Under the pieces are notes generated by a model. The model was not told where the DNA came from and ran no database searches. It worked only from the letters and a program-made list of their open reading frames with translations. Both the position numbers and the translations under genes were made by a program. This document shows positions 1-11,059 of a DNA stretch of 64,000 nucleotides, in pieces. The stretch is from positions 93,030,836 to 93,094,835 of the forward strand of contig OY757915.1 in assembly GCA_963585895.1 (NCBI GenBank), in the 5' to 3' direction. Positions within the stretch are counted from its first letter, which is position 1, and each line of letters opens with the position of its first letter. The DNA comes from Sepioteuthis lessoniana (taxonomy: Eukaryota > Mollusca > Cephalopoda > Myopsida > Loliginidae).

Positions 1-76
<76 letters not shown>

Positions 77-239
77 CATACGCACACACTCACGCACATA
101 TAAATAAATAAATAAATGAATAAATAAATAAGCTAATAAAAATAAATAAATAAAATATGTATATATATATATATATATCAGAACGGTAAATAATGTGTTT
201 TGGATAGATAGATAGATAGATAGATAGTGTGTTTTGATT

Positions 240-271
<32 letters not shown>

Positions 272-293
272 TGCAAGCTGAAACAGCTCGCAA
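1..293. repeat. Microsatellite cluster (CA)n(TA)n, (TAAA)n, (GATA)n
   Basis: Bases 1-76 are (CA)n running into (TA)n. About 100-150 is a run of AAAT/AATA units. Two (GATA)n blocks lie at about 204-226 and 238-271. A short open frame covers this stretch on the minus strand but it only reads the repeats (YLSI units) and is not a gene. Confidence 0.95.
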
Positions 294-850
294 GCTAGAT
301 ATGAGCTCATTGATGAGATAATCTGAATGGAAGAGTTTACATTGAAAGAAAAATAAATATTGAGATTAATTTCATTCAGAAATTTTGAAAATGTCCTTTT
401 TTTCTTAACTTAATAGAAACTACCAAGTACTCAGAGAATTGTCGGGTGGGTTAGAGGATTACGAACAAAAAAATAAATGAATAAATAAGATATAAAAATA
501 AAATAAAATCATCTAAATCACAGCTTTCTATACGAAGGATGGAAAACTGTTTCGGAATATTTTAAATATTAAAATTAAAGAGTGTTCCTTTTAGAATATT
601 TTTTGCTACCACGACGCAGCCGAAAGGCGATATTGTTGCAGAATTCTTGATAGGCAATACCATTAAAAATATTATTACTGGAAGAATATACTATTGTGTG
701 TCTTGCATTGGAACTAATATGCATAACCAACACTTCTGTTAGATAATGAAAAAAATTAAAGATACATGTTATTTTGGAAGCAAAAAGTCATCATTAGTAA
801 TTATACATCCCTACGTAAGATTTATTCATTCTTAGAGTAAGGGGTTTCAT
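294..850. other. Unassigned AT-rich sequence
   Basis: I see no coding, RNA or repeat signature here beyond A-rich runs around 460-510. Confidence 0.5.
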
Positions 851-891
851 CGTGAAAGATAGAATCAGTGATCCGAGTGCAAATCCTGATT

Positions 892-1474
892 GCCCAGTCG
901 GCTGGAGCTGTAGAATAAACCGACTGCACCTCTGCAGAGGGGTACGACACCCCTCCCCCACGAGTGTCCTGGATATAACACTAAACAATCTGATAGTGAG
1001 TTTCCAGCAGTGCTGGAGCTTTGGGGAATGGTGATAACCCTTTCATTACTATTACTCCCAGATCCACTCTGGTCCGGAGTGGGAGCACCTGATAGGGCCC
1101 TATCTATAGGTTAAATAGAATTAACAGCATACTTATGCTAAAATGAATTGTTTGAGTAAACTGAATAGCTTGAAATAGAAATTTTTTTGACAATTAAACC
1201 GTACTTACATTTAAACTGCGTGCTTATGCTTAACTGAATTGTTTCAAATAGAACTGTTTTTGGACATTAAAACTGTATTTACACTGAACTGAATTGTTAC
1301 ATATAACTGCTTGAATAGTTTGAAATCGAAATGTTTTTCACAATTAAACTGTGTACTTATGCTGAACTGAATTGTTTTAAATAGAACAGATTATTTACAT
1401 AAAAATGTATTTGGCGTTAAATAACCTACAAAGGTTGATATGCCATAAAACCCAACAAACCAAACCAAACCAAT
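892..1474 (+). mobile_element. SINE-A copy, near full length
   Basis: The head starts GCCCAGTCGGCTGGAGC. The body includes the conserved CTGATAGGGCCCTATCTATAGG segment split over 1089-1111. A set of diverged units of roughly 45 bp (each with CTGAATTGTTT and GAAATAGAACTG) follows. The tail at about 1408-1450 reads GGCGTTAAATAACCTAC...GGTTGATATGCCATAAAAC, ending in (CCAAA)n. The same order recurs in more than ten other places in this window. There is no ORF, so it is non-autonomous. Confidence 0.8.
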
Positions 1475-1479
1475 CAAAT

Positions 1480-1668
1480 CATGTACAAAGCTGTATGAAT
1501 CTCTTCTCCCGCTAATGTTCTTGGGAAATTTATGAATCAATCAGTTGGGTTTACGCTCACCAGCAACTACAGGTAAATTCTAGTCAAACTGGGTTCTTTT
1601 GGTTTGGTTTGGTTCGGTTTTATAGCAGATAAACCATTATAGGTTATTTGATGTCAAATCCTTTTTTA
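1480..1668. mobile_element. SINE-B-like 3' piece followed by an inverted SINE-A tail
   Basis: Bases 1480-1595 resemble the middle of SINE-B (GAATCTCTTCTCCC, then ACTGGGTTCTTTT). Bases 1598-1668 are a minus-strand SINE-A tail, beginning (GGTTT)n and then TTTATAGCAGATAAACC. The tail abuts the RTE LINE fragment. Confidence 0.5.
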
Positions 1669-2470
1669 TCCATCGATAAAGACATCGACACGCAGCTAAC
1701 GAAGGCATGGACAGCTATCGATAAGCTATCGGTCATATGGAAGGCAGACCTGACTGATAAAATGAAACGCAGCGGTCGTCTCGATACTGCTATATGGATG
1801 CACTACATAGACGCTAACTATGCAGCTGGAGAAAAAGCTAGACGGCAACAACACAAGAATGCTGCGAGCAATTCTGAACAAGTCTTGGAGGCAACATCCC
1901 AAAAAACACCAACTGTACGGCCACTTACCTCCCATCACGAAAACTATCAAAGTTAGACGAACCAGAAATGCAAAACACTGCTAGAGAAGCAGGGACGAGC
2001 ACATAAGTGAGGTTATCGTCGTAGGAAATGGACACGGCGACACGAGTTCAAATCCTGGACGAGACTGATTGCATTTCGCATAGGGGAAAGGGATGAATCC
2101 AATTATTCTCCCTCCACCTATGGGTAAATAGTAGGGCAGACTGGGTTCTTCTGCTTTGGTAAGGCAACTAGTCTAGGGGAAGGAAAACTCTGAATTCAAA
2201 CCTGTTAAACTCCGCTTAAAAATTGACCTTGTGCCATATCCTGCCCGAGCAGAGGGGTCGGTAAATAGGATAAGTGATGTACACCTATGGACCCTCTCAC
2301 ATGGCCGATCAAAAGCAGGAAGACCAGCTCGAAACTACATACAGCAGCTCTGTGAGGATACGGGATGTAGCCCTGAGGACCTGCCAGAAGCGATGAACGA
2401 TAGGGAGGAGTGGCGAGAGAGAGAGTCAGGGATAATCAGGGTACGACATGATGATGTTAATGATGATGAT
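1669..2470 (+). pseudogene. RTE-like LINE, end of reverse transcriptase ORF, split by SINE-B
   Basis: This is the C-terminal end of a non-LTR retrotransposon reverse transcriptase. The first piece (1669-2002) reads DIDTQLTKAWTAIDKLSVIW, then frame-broken relics of the LLYGC block common to this RT end. It resumes at 2270-2470 with GRPARNYIQQLCEDTGCSPE and DLPEAMNDREEWRE. The two pieces are separated by an inserted SINE-B (2011-2269). An ATGATG-type 3' tail at 2447-2474 is typical of RTE elements, which end in trinucleotide repeats. The copy is 5'-truncated, frameshifted and dead. Four further copies occur at 8.2, 17.1, 44.0 and 51.5 kb. The RTE assignment rests on family knowledge and tail type, not on a search. 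Confidence 0.8.
2011..2269 (+). mobile_element. SINE-B inserted in LINE, with 8-bp target duplication
   Basis: ATAAGTGA occurs at 2003-2010 and again at 2270-2277, flanking the insert exactly where the LINE reading frame breaks. The insert starts within the tRNA-like head (GGTTATCGTCGTAGG), has a B-box-like GAGTTCAAATCCTGG at about 2045, and ends GGGGTCGGTAAATAG. The A box is mostly lost at the 5' end. Confidence 0.85.
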
Positions 2471-2507
2471 ATTAAATATATGATTTCCAAGCACACTTTT
2501 TAAATAA

Positions 2508-2895
2508 CATTTTTTTCACACGGTTTCAATTATTTCTATCTAACAGTTCTATTTCTTACCATTCAGTTTAGCTTAAGTACACTGTTTAAATATCAGGTAT
2601 ATTTGACTCCTTGATCGGACCCTATCAGGTGCTACCATTCCAGCCAGTGTGGACCTGGGAGCAGTGGCAATGAAGGGCTACTCTGCATTCCCCAAAGTTC
2701 CATCATTACTGAAGCCTCACCATCAGATTAATTAGTGTCATATCACGACATTCGTTGAGGAAGTCTTAACGCTCTGCCGAGATGCAGTCAGTGTATTCTG
2801 CAGTACCTTGCCGAGTGGGCCTCCAGGACACTCTTTGTGGGAGGAGTCTTACCCCTCTGCGAATATGCAGTCAGTGTATTCTACAGCCCACCCAC
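2508..2895 (-). mobile_element. SINE-A copy without tail, head duplicated
   Basis: Minus-strand SINE-A body (ACCCTATCAGGTGCTACCA at about 2619) with part of the internal minisatellite to its left. The head block containing ATGCAGTCAGTGTATTCT occurs twice (about 2781 and 2864), so the head is tandemly duplicated. The tail is missing. Confidence 0.75.
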
Positions 2896-3045
2896 CACCA
2901 GACGACTGAGCTGGGGGTCTATCCTTTAAGTTCGGCAACCGGTGAAGGAGTAGGAAACTTATGAATTCAAATTAACTTTACTCCGTTTAAAATTGACCTT
3001 GTGTCATATCCTACCTGTGGTGGAGATTGTGAGTAAATTCTTCAT
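2896..3045 (+). mobile_element. SINE-B 3' fragment
   Basis: Diverged SINE-B 3' half, with GAATTCAAATTAACTTTACT, AAAATTGACCTTGTGTCATA and then CCTACCTG. No tRNA-like head is present. Confidence 0.65.
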
Positions 3046-3061
3046 ACTTTTTAGAATCTTC

Positions 3062-3100
<39 letters not shown>
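3062..3100. repeat. (TA)n(TG)n microsatellite
   Basis: Direct dinucleotide run ATATATA then GTGTGTG. Confidence 0.95.
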
Positions 3101-3239
3101 GATAAAAACTTTTTAAAAAGCTTGTTTTAGGAAGTGTTTTGACGGTGATTGACATACTATTAAAATCAGTCAATGAGCAAGAGTTAATTTCTGTAAGTAT
3201 TATCTGAAATTAACCCTTATTGATTGATAGATTGATTGA

Positions 3240-3672
3240 TTAGTTTGGTTCGATTGGGTTTTATCACATATCAACCATTTTCATGCCAAATCCGGTATAT
3301 ACACATATATTAAATATATATATGATTTTTGAACACATTTGACTGATAACATAATTAAACAAGCCTGAGCTCTTCTTTGCATACAGTTAAATGGTTTCAA
3401 ATAGTGCTATATAACAGTAACAATTTAACATCAGTCACTCGTTTGCACACATATAGTTCTATTTGACCCAGAGATAGGATCCTATCAGCTGCGACTAGAG
3501 GGGACCAGGGAGCAATGGCGATGAAGGAGTACTCCAAATTCCCGAAATCTTCAAGGCTGGAGCTTTGCCATTAGACAGTTTAATGTCATAACCAGAACAT
3601 CCGTTGGAGTCGAGTCTTACCATAATGAAGAGATGCTGTCGGTATATTCTACTGCCCAGCCGACCGGGCCAG
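3240..3672 (-). mobile_element. SINE-A copy
   Basis: Minus orientation. A degenerate TTTGG-type tail with TTTTATCACATATCAACC is at left. A minisatellite variant with CATACAGTTAAATGGTTTCA follows. The body has TAGGATCCTATCAGCTGC, and the head ends CTGCCCAGCCGACCGGGCC at about 3670. Confidence 0.75.
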
Positions 3673-4035
3673 TGACTGATTGATTTTTAATCGTACATCA
3701 ATCCATCAAGGGTTATTTCATGTCAACAAGTTCGGGAATCGTGTTCATCGAGCGCTTATATTTAGATTTTTTTGTGTTGTTGATTCCAAAGATTCCTTTT
3801 TTTACACAATCCTATCGAATATGTTTAAGCAGATCAATTTTATCCACAGATGGAGCCTTTCAACTATCATGATTCCGAAACAGAGTGGACATGGGAGTAA
3901 TGGCAATGAAATCTACCGAACTGAAACCTCACCATAAAATGCAGTTTAGAGTTTTACCTAGGATGGATCATTTTTGCTATGAGGGAGTCTTACCTCTTGG
4001 CTGGGGTTACAGTCAGTTTATTCTAAGCTGCGCGG
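3673..4035 (-). mobile_element. Diverged SINE-A relative
   Basis: The left part (CATCAATCCATCAAGGGTTA, then GGGAATCGTGTTCATCGAG) matches a second copy near 37,850-37,985. The right part keeps SINE-A body words (GTGGACATGGGAGTAATGGC, CTCACCAT). It is an old, strongly diverged copy. Confidence 0.45.
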
Positions 4036-4755
4036 ACAAGAAGAAAATTAACTCTTAGCTTCAAAACTTTTCTTCTTGTCCGGTCAACTGACTTATTTTC
4101 TTACGCATTTCGACCGCAGCTGACCAGTTCATGGAAAGCAAAACAAGGCGAAAAGAACGCGAAACACAAAAGCCCCATAACTCAAGTGTCAGTCGCTCTC
4201 CGGCTACCGAATACCATGATTACACAGGAAAAGACCCGCCGTGATAACCATAAGTTCTAAGGGCTCGTAATTCACCCGTAGGCCTACATCCGACCCGAAC
4301 GCGCAACCTGGATATCCGCAGTGGTCAGACGCTGATAATCGTTGCGCGCTTGTCTGACGAATTTCACTTTATGGACTTTTTATGGGTATGCTCCGTCAGC
4401 GGAGTAGTTAGGACTCTGGTTTGCCCTCTATTAATCGGTATGTGAAAGATGGTGGCTTGTCACGCATGCGCACTGGGAAAAAGGATGAGACGAGATCTGA
4501 AGGGTGAAAGGAAGATGGCGCCTCTTTCGTAGGATATTTAATCATTCGCTTGAAGGAAGCAGACATGGAAGAGGGTTTATAATGAAAAAGCAACAAAGTT
4601 GTGAAAAAGGAAAGCAAAGGTGAAAGAGCTAAAAGAAGACAGAACGAAGAAGAAAAGGTGCGAAGCGAAAGACCAGGGCTGTAACGAAGATTGAAGAAGT
4701 CGGAAAGATGATGGAATATGTTTTGAAAGTTATGAAGGGAGGATATAATGTAAGG
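4036..4755. other. Unassigned sequence
   Basis: Relatively CpG-containing single-copy-looking sequence (4080-4400), grading into purine-rich DNA from 4550. No ORF, tRNA fold or family match is evident. Confidence 0.4.
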
Positions 4756-4835
4756 CCAGGAAATAAAAAAGGTTGAAAAGAAAGAAAGAAAGAAAAGATG
4801 ATAGAATGTAAGGCCTGGAAATGAAAAAGGGTGAA

Positions 4836-4887
<52 letters not shown>

Positions 4888-4992
4888 AAAGATGGTAAAA
4901 TGTAAAGCCTGGAAATAAAAAAAAGGTGGAAATAAATAAATAAATAAATAAAAGATGATAGAATGTAAGGCCTGGAAATGAGAAAGGGTGAA

Positions 4993-5044
<52 letters not shown>

Positions 5045-5215
5045 AAAGATGGTAAAATGTAAAGCCTGGAAATAAAAAAAGGGTGGAAAGAAAGAAAGAA
5101 AGAAATAAAGAAAGAAAAGATGATAGAATGTAACGCTTGGAAATAAAAAAGGGTGAAAAGAAAGAAAGAAAGAAAGATGACAGAATGTAAGGCTTGGAAA
5201 TAAAAAAAGGGTGAA

Positions 5216-5259
<44 letters not shown>

Positions 5260-5303
5260 AAAGATGGTAAAATGTAAAGCCTGGAAATAAAAAAAAAGGT
5301 GGA

Positions 5304-5355
<52 letters not shown>

Positions 5356-5483
5356 AAAGATGATAGAATGTAAGGTCTGGAAATAAAAAAAAAGGATAAA
5401 AGAAAAAAGAAAAAAGAAAGAAAATATGATAGAATATAAGAAAGAAAGAAAGAAAGAAAGAAAGGCTAACAGAATGTAAGGCA

Positions 5484-5514
<31 letters not shown>

Positions 5515-5580
5515 GCTAACAGAATGTAAGGCAACGAAAGAAAGAAAGATAGAAAGAAAGAAAGAAAGAAAGAAAAATGA
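4756..5580. repeat. Compound (GAAA)n array with interspersed unit
   Basis: Blocks of (GAAA)n are separated by a repeated spacer of about 40-60 bp containing GATGATAGAATGTAAGGCC and TGGAAATAAAAAAGG. At least ten spacer copies are visible, so this is a two-part minisatellite with variable GAAA expansions. A 442-codon open frame crosses it on the minus strand. It is an artefact of the repeat (SFFLSFFL units). Confidence 0.9.
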
Positions 5581-6188
5581 TATAAAAATATAAACAAAAT
5601 AAAACATCATAAAATTAAAACGGTTAAAATCAACTGTCTGAAGAGTAACGTAAAGAAAAAAGATGATTATTCTACATTCATCTACCTTTAATATCCCTAT
5701 CTTGTTCGTTTTATCAAAACTCTTTGATCGTTGCATCCAGCTGGCAAGGCTGTCTGCATCTCCAACAGAGAAATAAGACCATTACTCCACCAAAAAGTTG
5801 GTATTTTTGGTTAACTGCATCAGATGGTTAACCTCCAATTCTAGTGATCTGAAAAGTGCTTGTAGTACCCCTTAAGTGCCATTATTCCCAGGTCCACTGG
5901 CACCGGAAAGGTAGTAATTGTTAGGGTCCCGTCTATTAATGGAATAGATCTGTTTGATCACTATTCGCATTCAATAGAAATTCTTGTGTAACGTTACAAC
6001 AGCATCTTGAATATTAAAATTCAAAAATAATTGGCGACTCAGGTTGTTCAGAGACGAAAAGTATTTATTTAGACTGATACAATTTCATAGCAGTCTGAGG
6101 CAGACACGAAGAGAGACAAAGACCTTGTAAGGGTTTACCAACGTCTGACTCCAACTTTTCTGTGTATATTTCATAACTCAATTACCTT
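5581..6188. other. Mostly unassigned, with a SINE-A body fragment
   Basis: Bases about 5865-5985 are a plus-strand SINE-A body remnant (GCCATTATTCCCAGGTCCAC, then GTCCCGTCTATTAATGG). The rest shows nothing recognisable. Confidence 0.5.
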
Positions 6189-6742
6189 TGTAACATATTG
6201 ATCCTCGATCGAGCCATCAATTAAGAGATGCACCTGTGTAACAGGAAGCAGGTGCATCCAGTCGAGGATGTCAGAATATCACCTTGACCTGTGGACCGGC
6301 TTGAATTCGGTGCAGATGCGTACGCCCACAAGAAGCAGGTTGGCTTCAAACAAATATATAACCAGGTGCCACAGACGGTTTGAATCAGTTGGAGTTCGAG
6401 GCAGCAGAGTTTAGTTCGAGTTGCAGTCGCAGTTGGGGACAAGATGCCGTAGTGAGAGCCAGCGCCAGACAAAGGGCTTGGGCCCTCGGGACCCCGGTTG
6501 AGCAGCCCAGCAGAATGAGGAAGAAGGGCTGCTATAATACAGAGGAACTTGGGGTCAATATGTTGCAGTCTGTTCCGTCAACTTACCTCTCACACATAAC
6601 CAACATCAACCCTTTCGCAACCCTTCCGAGAATAAAGTGTGAGAGGTATATTTTTCTAAAGAAGTGTGTTCGTTCGTCATTATTGTTGATTATGTTCCCG
6701 CATGTATATGTATATGTATAGTTGTATCATGGCCATACAACA
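6189..6742 (+). mobile_element. Solo LTR, plus orientation
   Basis: Starts TGTAACATATTGATC and ends CATACAACA. It carries a TATA-like AATATATAACC at about 6354 and AATAAAG at about 6632, followed by GTGAGAGGTATATTT, the block shared with the other LTR copies. No gag-pol sequence is adjacent. Related copies are at 15.8, 20.4, 26.5 and 33.4 kb. A 113-codon ORF overlaps it but has no family resemblance. Confidence 0.75.
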
Positions 6743-7079
6743 CTTTAATTTTCAAATGATCTCATTTTTATATATTTTCGATTTTAATTACTTATTTCAT
6801 CATACTTTCTAGAAATCCCCTGTGTCTTAAACCCTTATTTCCCCACGCCGGTCGACAAGCCTTCATTTGTTTATTATCCACATCCTGTCTTCCCCCAAAG
6901 TTATTTTGACGTGAAGTGTTAAACCTGGTCCCCACCTGCGCGTTTCTTTGACCTTTGCGAGGACTTACACTTACATTCAAAGTTCTTAAAATAATTAATA
7001 TAATTAATCAATCACCTTAATTATTTTATACTTTATGCCATATAAATTTAGATTATTTGTAGAAAGATTTGTTTTTGTA
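6743..7079. other. Unassigned AT-rich sequence
   Basis: No coding or repeat family recognised. Confidence 0.4.
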
Positions 7080-7367
7080 GCTATAATTGTTTACTAAGAA
7101 TAATTATTACTTACTTGAAACTATATCACTAAGTGAAAACAAATACTTATTATCAAATATAAATAATTATCGGAACTATAAAATTATTAGTATTAGATTG
7201 GAATACTTGAAACTGTACCGCTGTGTGTAAATTATTTGTATTCAATTGATATACCTGTTATCTGAACAGTAATTTATTTGTATTAAGAATACTTAAGGAT
7301 TATTATTAGTTTCTTGAAAACGATGTAACTAGGTGCAAATAAAAGGTTATTATTAAACTGAACCAGG
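7080..7367 (+). mobile_element. SINE-D-like diverged units
   Basis: Repeated diverged words TACTTGAAACTATATCACT and GGAATACTTGAAACTGTACC, spaced like the 48-bp units at 16.3-16.8 kb. Confidence 0.45.
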
Positions 7368-7590
7368 CTTTTGGTCTAATGAGTAGAGTGTTCGCCAATG
7401 GCCCGGGCGACTGGGGTACAATCATAGGTCGAGTCTTACCAAAGACTCAAAAAATGGTACTTGATTCCGCCTGTGCTTAACACTCAGCATTATAAGTGGA
7501 GCAATCAAGGGTAAAGTGGAGCAATCCAGGCAATGGGGTAGTGCCCTACTTAACGAGTGATATCTAGTTTCATCAAACTTTCTGTATCTA
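7368..7590 (+). mobile_element. SINE-C copy
   Basis: tRNA-like head with GGTCTAATGAGTAGAGTG (A-box region) and a mutated B box. The body includes GTCTTACCAAAGACTC, AAATGGTACTTGATTCCGCC and GGGTAAAGTGGAGCAATCC. It is a diverged copy. Confidence 0.75.
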
Positions 7591-7966
7591 GACACTCTTT
7601 ATTCTGTATTGGGTATCACCCACCTTTTTTCCACACAATGAACTAGTCCATCTGCCATATATAGCAGGGCAGACGAGAAGGTGAAGAGCTGCTTCGCATA
7701 ACGGAAGCTAATACTATCATTGGACTATATCCTTATTCTGTATTCCCTAATCCTATGTTCTTGTCTACTAAAAGTCTCTCTATTGTATATACTTTTTCCT
7801 GAGAATATAACTCTATTTCCTCACATATCGTGGTTTGTCCTTTATTTAATACTACAATCGTTCACTAACCAGAATGCAACATTCTGACAGAGATATTCAT
7901 TTTCAATCGCAAGTGAAATCTTTTGGAGCGTTCGCTTAGTTTATCATTTCTTCTGGTCACTATGAT
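7591..7966. other. Unassigned sequence
   Basis: No recognisable gene. It follows a SINE-C remnant and precedes another SINE-C. The two SINE-C copies flanking 7590-7967 are in the same orientation. Confidence 0.35.
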
Positions 7967-8221
7967 ACCGGCCCATTGGCCTTATGAGTAGAGTGTTTAC
8001 GACTGGCCCGGGAATCCAGGTTTCGATCCCAGGTCGAGTCATACTAAAGACTCAAAAAATGCTACTTGATGCTGCCTTGCTTATTACTCAGTATTATAAG
8101 CTAAGGGTAAAATGTAGTGATTCTGGGAATGGAGTAGAACTCTCCTCTACACCTTGGTGTGGTAGCTATTGAGAAGGGAGCCTTTGGGTCACCCTCGACT
8201 AAGATCACCTACTTTACTTAT
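7967..8221 (+). mobile_element. SINE-C copy, near full length
   Basis: Starts GGCCCATTGGCCTTATGAG, with B-box-like GTTTCGATCCC and AGGTCGAGTCATACTAAAG. It continues through GCTACTTGATGCTGCC to GAAGGGAGCCTTTGGGTCA and CTCGACTAAGATCACC. The RTE LINE fragment follows immediately. Confidence 0.85.
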
Positions 8222-8227
8222 TTAATA

Positions 8228-8707
8228 GAAATCATCATCATCATCATCATCATCATGTCGTGCCGCTAGCACGGATATACCTGACCCTCTCTCGCCACTT
8301 CTCCCTATCGTTAATCCCCTCTGGTAGGTCTTCAGGGCTACATCCCGTATCCCCACATAGCTGCTGTATGTATGTTCGAGCTGGTCGTCCTGCTTTTGCT
8401 TGGCCATATGCAGTGTCCATAGGAGTACATCGCTTATGAGCTCGTCCTTGCTTCTCCAGCTGTGTCCTGCATGTCTGGTTCGTCTGGCTTGGATAGTTTT
8501 CGTGATGAGAGGCAGGTGGCCGTATAGTTGGTGCCTTATGGGGTGTTGCTGCCAAGACTTGTTCAATATTGCTCGCAACATTTTTGTGTAATTGCCGTCC
8601 AGCTTCTTCTCCGGCCGTTTAGTTGGCGTCCAAGTAGTGCATCCATATAGCAGTATCGACACGACCGCTGCCTGGAAGAAACTGCGTTTCATTTTATCGG
8701 TCAGGTT
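8228..8707 (-). pseudogene. RTE-like LINE 3' fragment, best-preserved copy
   Basis: A minus-strand frame of 156 codons (8222-8692) begins MKRSFFQAAVVSILLYGCTT, the conserved end of the RT region in this element family. It continues through KKLDGNYTKMLRAILNKSW and HQLYGHLPLITKTIQARRT. A shift into the neighbouring frame gives GRPARTYIQQLCGDTGCSPE. The 3' end is a (CAT)n run at 8230-8257 as read on the plus strand. The catalytic YxDD part is absent, so it is a 5'-truncated insertion. It cannot encode a working enzyme. Confidence 0.85.
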
Positions 8708-8975
8708 TAGTTTCCAATAAAAATAGTTTCTTGAAATAATATAATTGTTACAATCAGATAGAAATACTGGAAATCATACGACAGTAAAAATAATCCATGT
8801 TAGATAGGAATACTTGATATATAAATTTGTGCAAGAAAATTATATCTTGAAAAAGAACAACACAGAAAATGTAAATGTAAATGAACAATGAAGGTAATTC
8901 AATAACCTAGAGTATAAAATAGCCCTAGACGGGTTGACCTGCCATTAAAGTCAATCACTCAATCAATTATCTTTT
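8708..8975 (+). mobile_element. SINE-D copy
   Basis: Two GAAATACTGGAAATCATAC-like units. Then AAATGTAAATGTAAATGAAC, a tail TAAAATAGCCCTAGACGGG and CTGCCATTAAAG, ending in (TCAATCA)n. The same tail order occurs at 17.4 and 42.5 kb. Confidence 0.65.
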
Positions 8976-9017
8976 TCTTCGGTCCTTCTAAAGGTTTCTC
9001 TCCTATTTCGTTTGTTT

Positions 9018-9240
9018 TGCTTTGCTTTGCGTTGGTTTTATGGCATATCGACCAGTGTAGGTTATTTAATGCCAAATCCTGTTTATACATATATATTAAA
9101 TATAGTGAATTTATAAACATTGCGTTGATAACGTCTTTTAACGAGCCTGTGTGCATTTTTTCCACATAGTTAAATGGTTTATTGTATTGGTATATAAAAG
9201 TCACAATTTAACATCAGTCATTTGTTTGCAAACATATAAA
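9018..9240 (-). mobile_element. SINE-A tail plus minisatellite variant
   Basis: (TTTGC/TTGG)-type end, GTTTTATGGCATATCGACC, then TTATTTAATGCCAAATCC and CACATAGTTAAATGG. Body and head are missing. Confidence 0.65.
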
Positions 9241-9304
9241 TGTAAGTAAGAGATTAATATTTCTGTAATTTCATTTTTAAGTTAGAATTAATTTCTTTGT
9301 GCAC

Positions 9305-9900
9305 TAAATGAGGTGAATAAAGAAGGAAAATTTAATTAGAAAGGAAAGAGATAAGGAAAGTAGACAGAATGAAAGAAGGAAAGAAAAATGGAAGAAGAAA
9401 AGAATAAAAATTAAGAAACCAAACGAGGTGAAAGAAGAGAGACAGAAAAGGAAGGAAGGAAGGAAGGAAGGATCAAATTTGTAAGCAAACAAAAAATTAT
9501 GAGGAAAACCGAAGAAAAAGTAAATTAGAAAAAAGAAAAGTTAGACAAGAAAAAAGATGCAGAAAAAAAAAAGACCAAAAGAAAGAAGAAAATAAAAAAT
9601 GAAAAAAAAAGACGAAAAAAAAAAAGAAGGAAATAAAAAAAGGAAAAAAGAAAGACGAAAAGAGGAATGAAGTAAAAGCGAAAGAAAGAAGGAAATAAAA
9701 ATGGAAGAAAAAAAAGAAAGGAAAGGAAGAAGGAAAAAACTTATAAAAGAAAGAAGCAAATAAATGTTGAAGAAAAATGAAGAAAGAAAGAAAGAAAATT
9801 CGAAAGAAAAATGAAAAGAAAGAAAAAAGAAAATGAAGAAAGAAAAAAATGAGTTCGGCAGAAAGAAAAACAAAAGGAAAATAAGAAAGAAATAAAATCA
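9305..9900. repeat. Polypurine tract (GAAA/GGAA-rich)
   Basis: Nearly 600 bases of almost pure purine on the plus strand, including (GGAA)n near 9450-9470. Minus-strand frames here translate only to F/S/L runs. Confidence 0.9.
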
Positions 9901-10615
9901 GGTAATGTTAGGAGCAATTTTTTGATAAAATTTAATACCAGAAAAGAAACTTCGCATAAGACGCGAAGTGTAAATTATTAGAAACACTCGAAGCAAGCAT
10001 GTATCGTGTTACCATAATGACTAGGTTTTCTGCTAGTGAAGACGATTTCTCTCTCAGTAAATAAATTTTATTTAAACAGCTTTTCTTACCGGCCTTATTT
10101 TTTCTTAATGATTTTCATGAAAATGTTTGATGCAATTTCACGTTGTACGCATGCGTTAAACGTAACACAAGTGAGTAAATAGATTTGACATCTGTTTATT
10201 TCAGATGAAATGTCTCCCTTTCTTATCTTATTCCATACACACACGCAAGCAGATAATGTATTTCACGTCGTATAATACGCCCACTTTAATCAAATATAAC
10301 ACCAAAGTATACCAGCGCGTTATACACGAACGAAATTTTGTTGTTGCAAAGCCAAGGGACGTATGGACTGCGTTACAAAAGAAATAGAAGCACTTAAAAT
10401 TGCTTTTGTTTTTTCCTCTTCATCTTCAGATGATATCTACCCACCCACCCTCCAAAAAATAGAGACGAGCATTATACATGAGTGTGCAATATAAGGCGTA
10501 AATTGCGATGAATTAAATTCATTATGAGTAAAGACGAAATGAAATTGATTGAAACAAAGTAAAAATTAAATGGATAAAAGAATATTAAATTACCTTTAAA
10601 AATTTAAATTAAAAG
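9901..10615. other. Unassigned sequence
   Basis: Mixed-composition sequence with no recognisable family. A 60-codon ORF at 10205-10387 has no identifiable domain. Confidence 0.4.
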
Positions 10616-10830
10616 AGAAAAATATTAAATTGAATGAATCAAAAAAGAAAAAAAAAACAGATGAAAAATAATGGGAGGAAAAAAAGAAAAGGAATAATGA
10701 TAAAATAAAAGAGAAAGGGAGGAAATTTGCTTGAAGAGAGAAAAAAGAAAAAAAGTTTAATGACTGAAATCAAATAAAAAACGTAAATCAAAGGATATCA
10801 ACATCAACAGTGCCTATAAAAAAAACCCAA
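10616..10830. repeat. A-rich purine tract
   Basis: GAAAAA/AAAGAA-rich stretch of low complexity. Confidence 0.8.
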
Positions 10831-11055
10831 AAAAACACGAGATTAAAGAGGATTCTTTCATTTCTTTGTTAAACGGTATATCAACCCTTGTGGATTATCT
10901 AATAACAAAGACATCCTAGTAGAACAGGAGGGTTACTATTTCGCTCATTGCAGTGGGGAGGGGAGATAAAGGGTTTTATACTTTTGCCGACGGTAATAGC
11001 CAAGAAGCGAACGTTTTAGCGTGACTGAAGTTCGATCTCACTACAATGCTGCTGT
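10831..11055. other. Unassigned sequence
   Basis: Nothing recognised. Confidence 0.35.
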
Positions 11056-11059
11056 GAGT

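Noticed and set aside
4408..5736. 442-codon open frame (minus)
   Set aside because: It is translation of (GAAA)n and its spacers into SFFLSFFL repeats. No start context, domain or normal composition.
6380..6721. 113-codon ORF as a gene
   Set aside because: Lies wholly within the solo LTR and crosses its poly(A) signal region.
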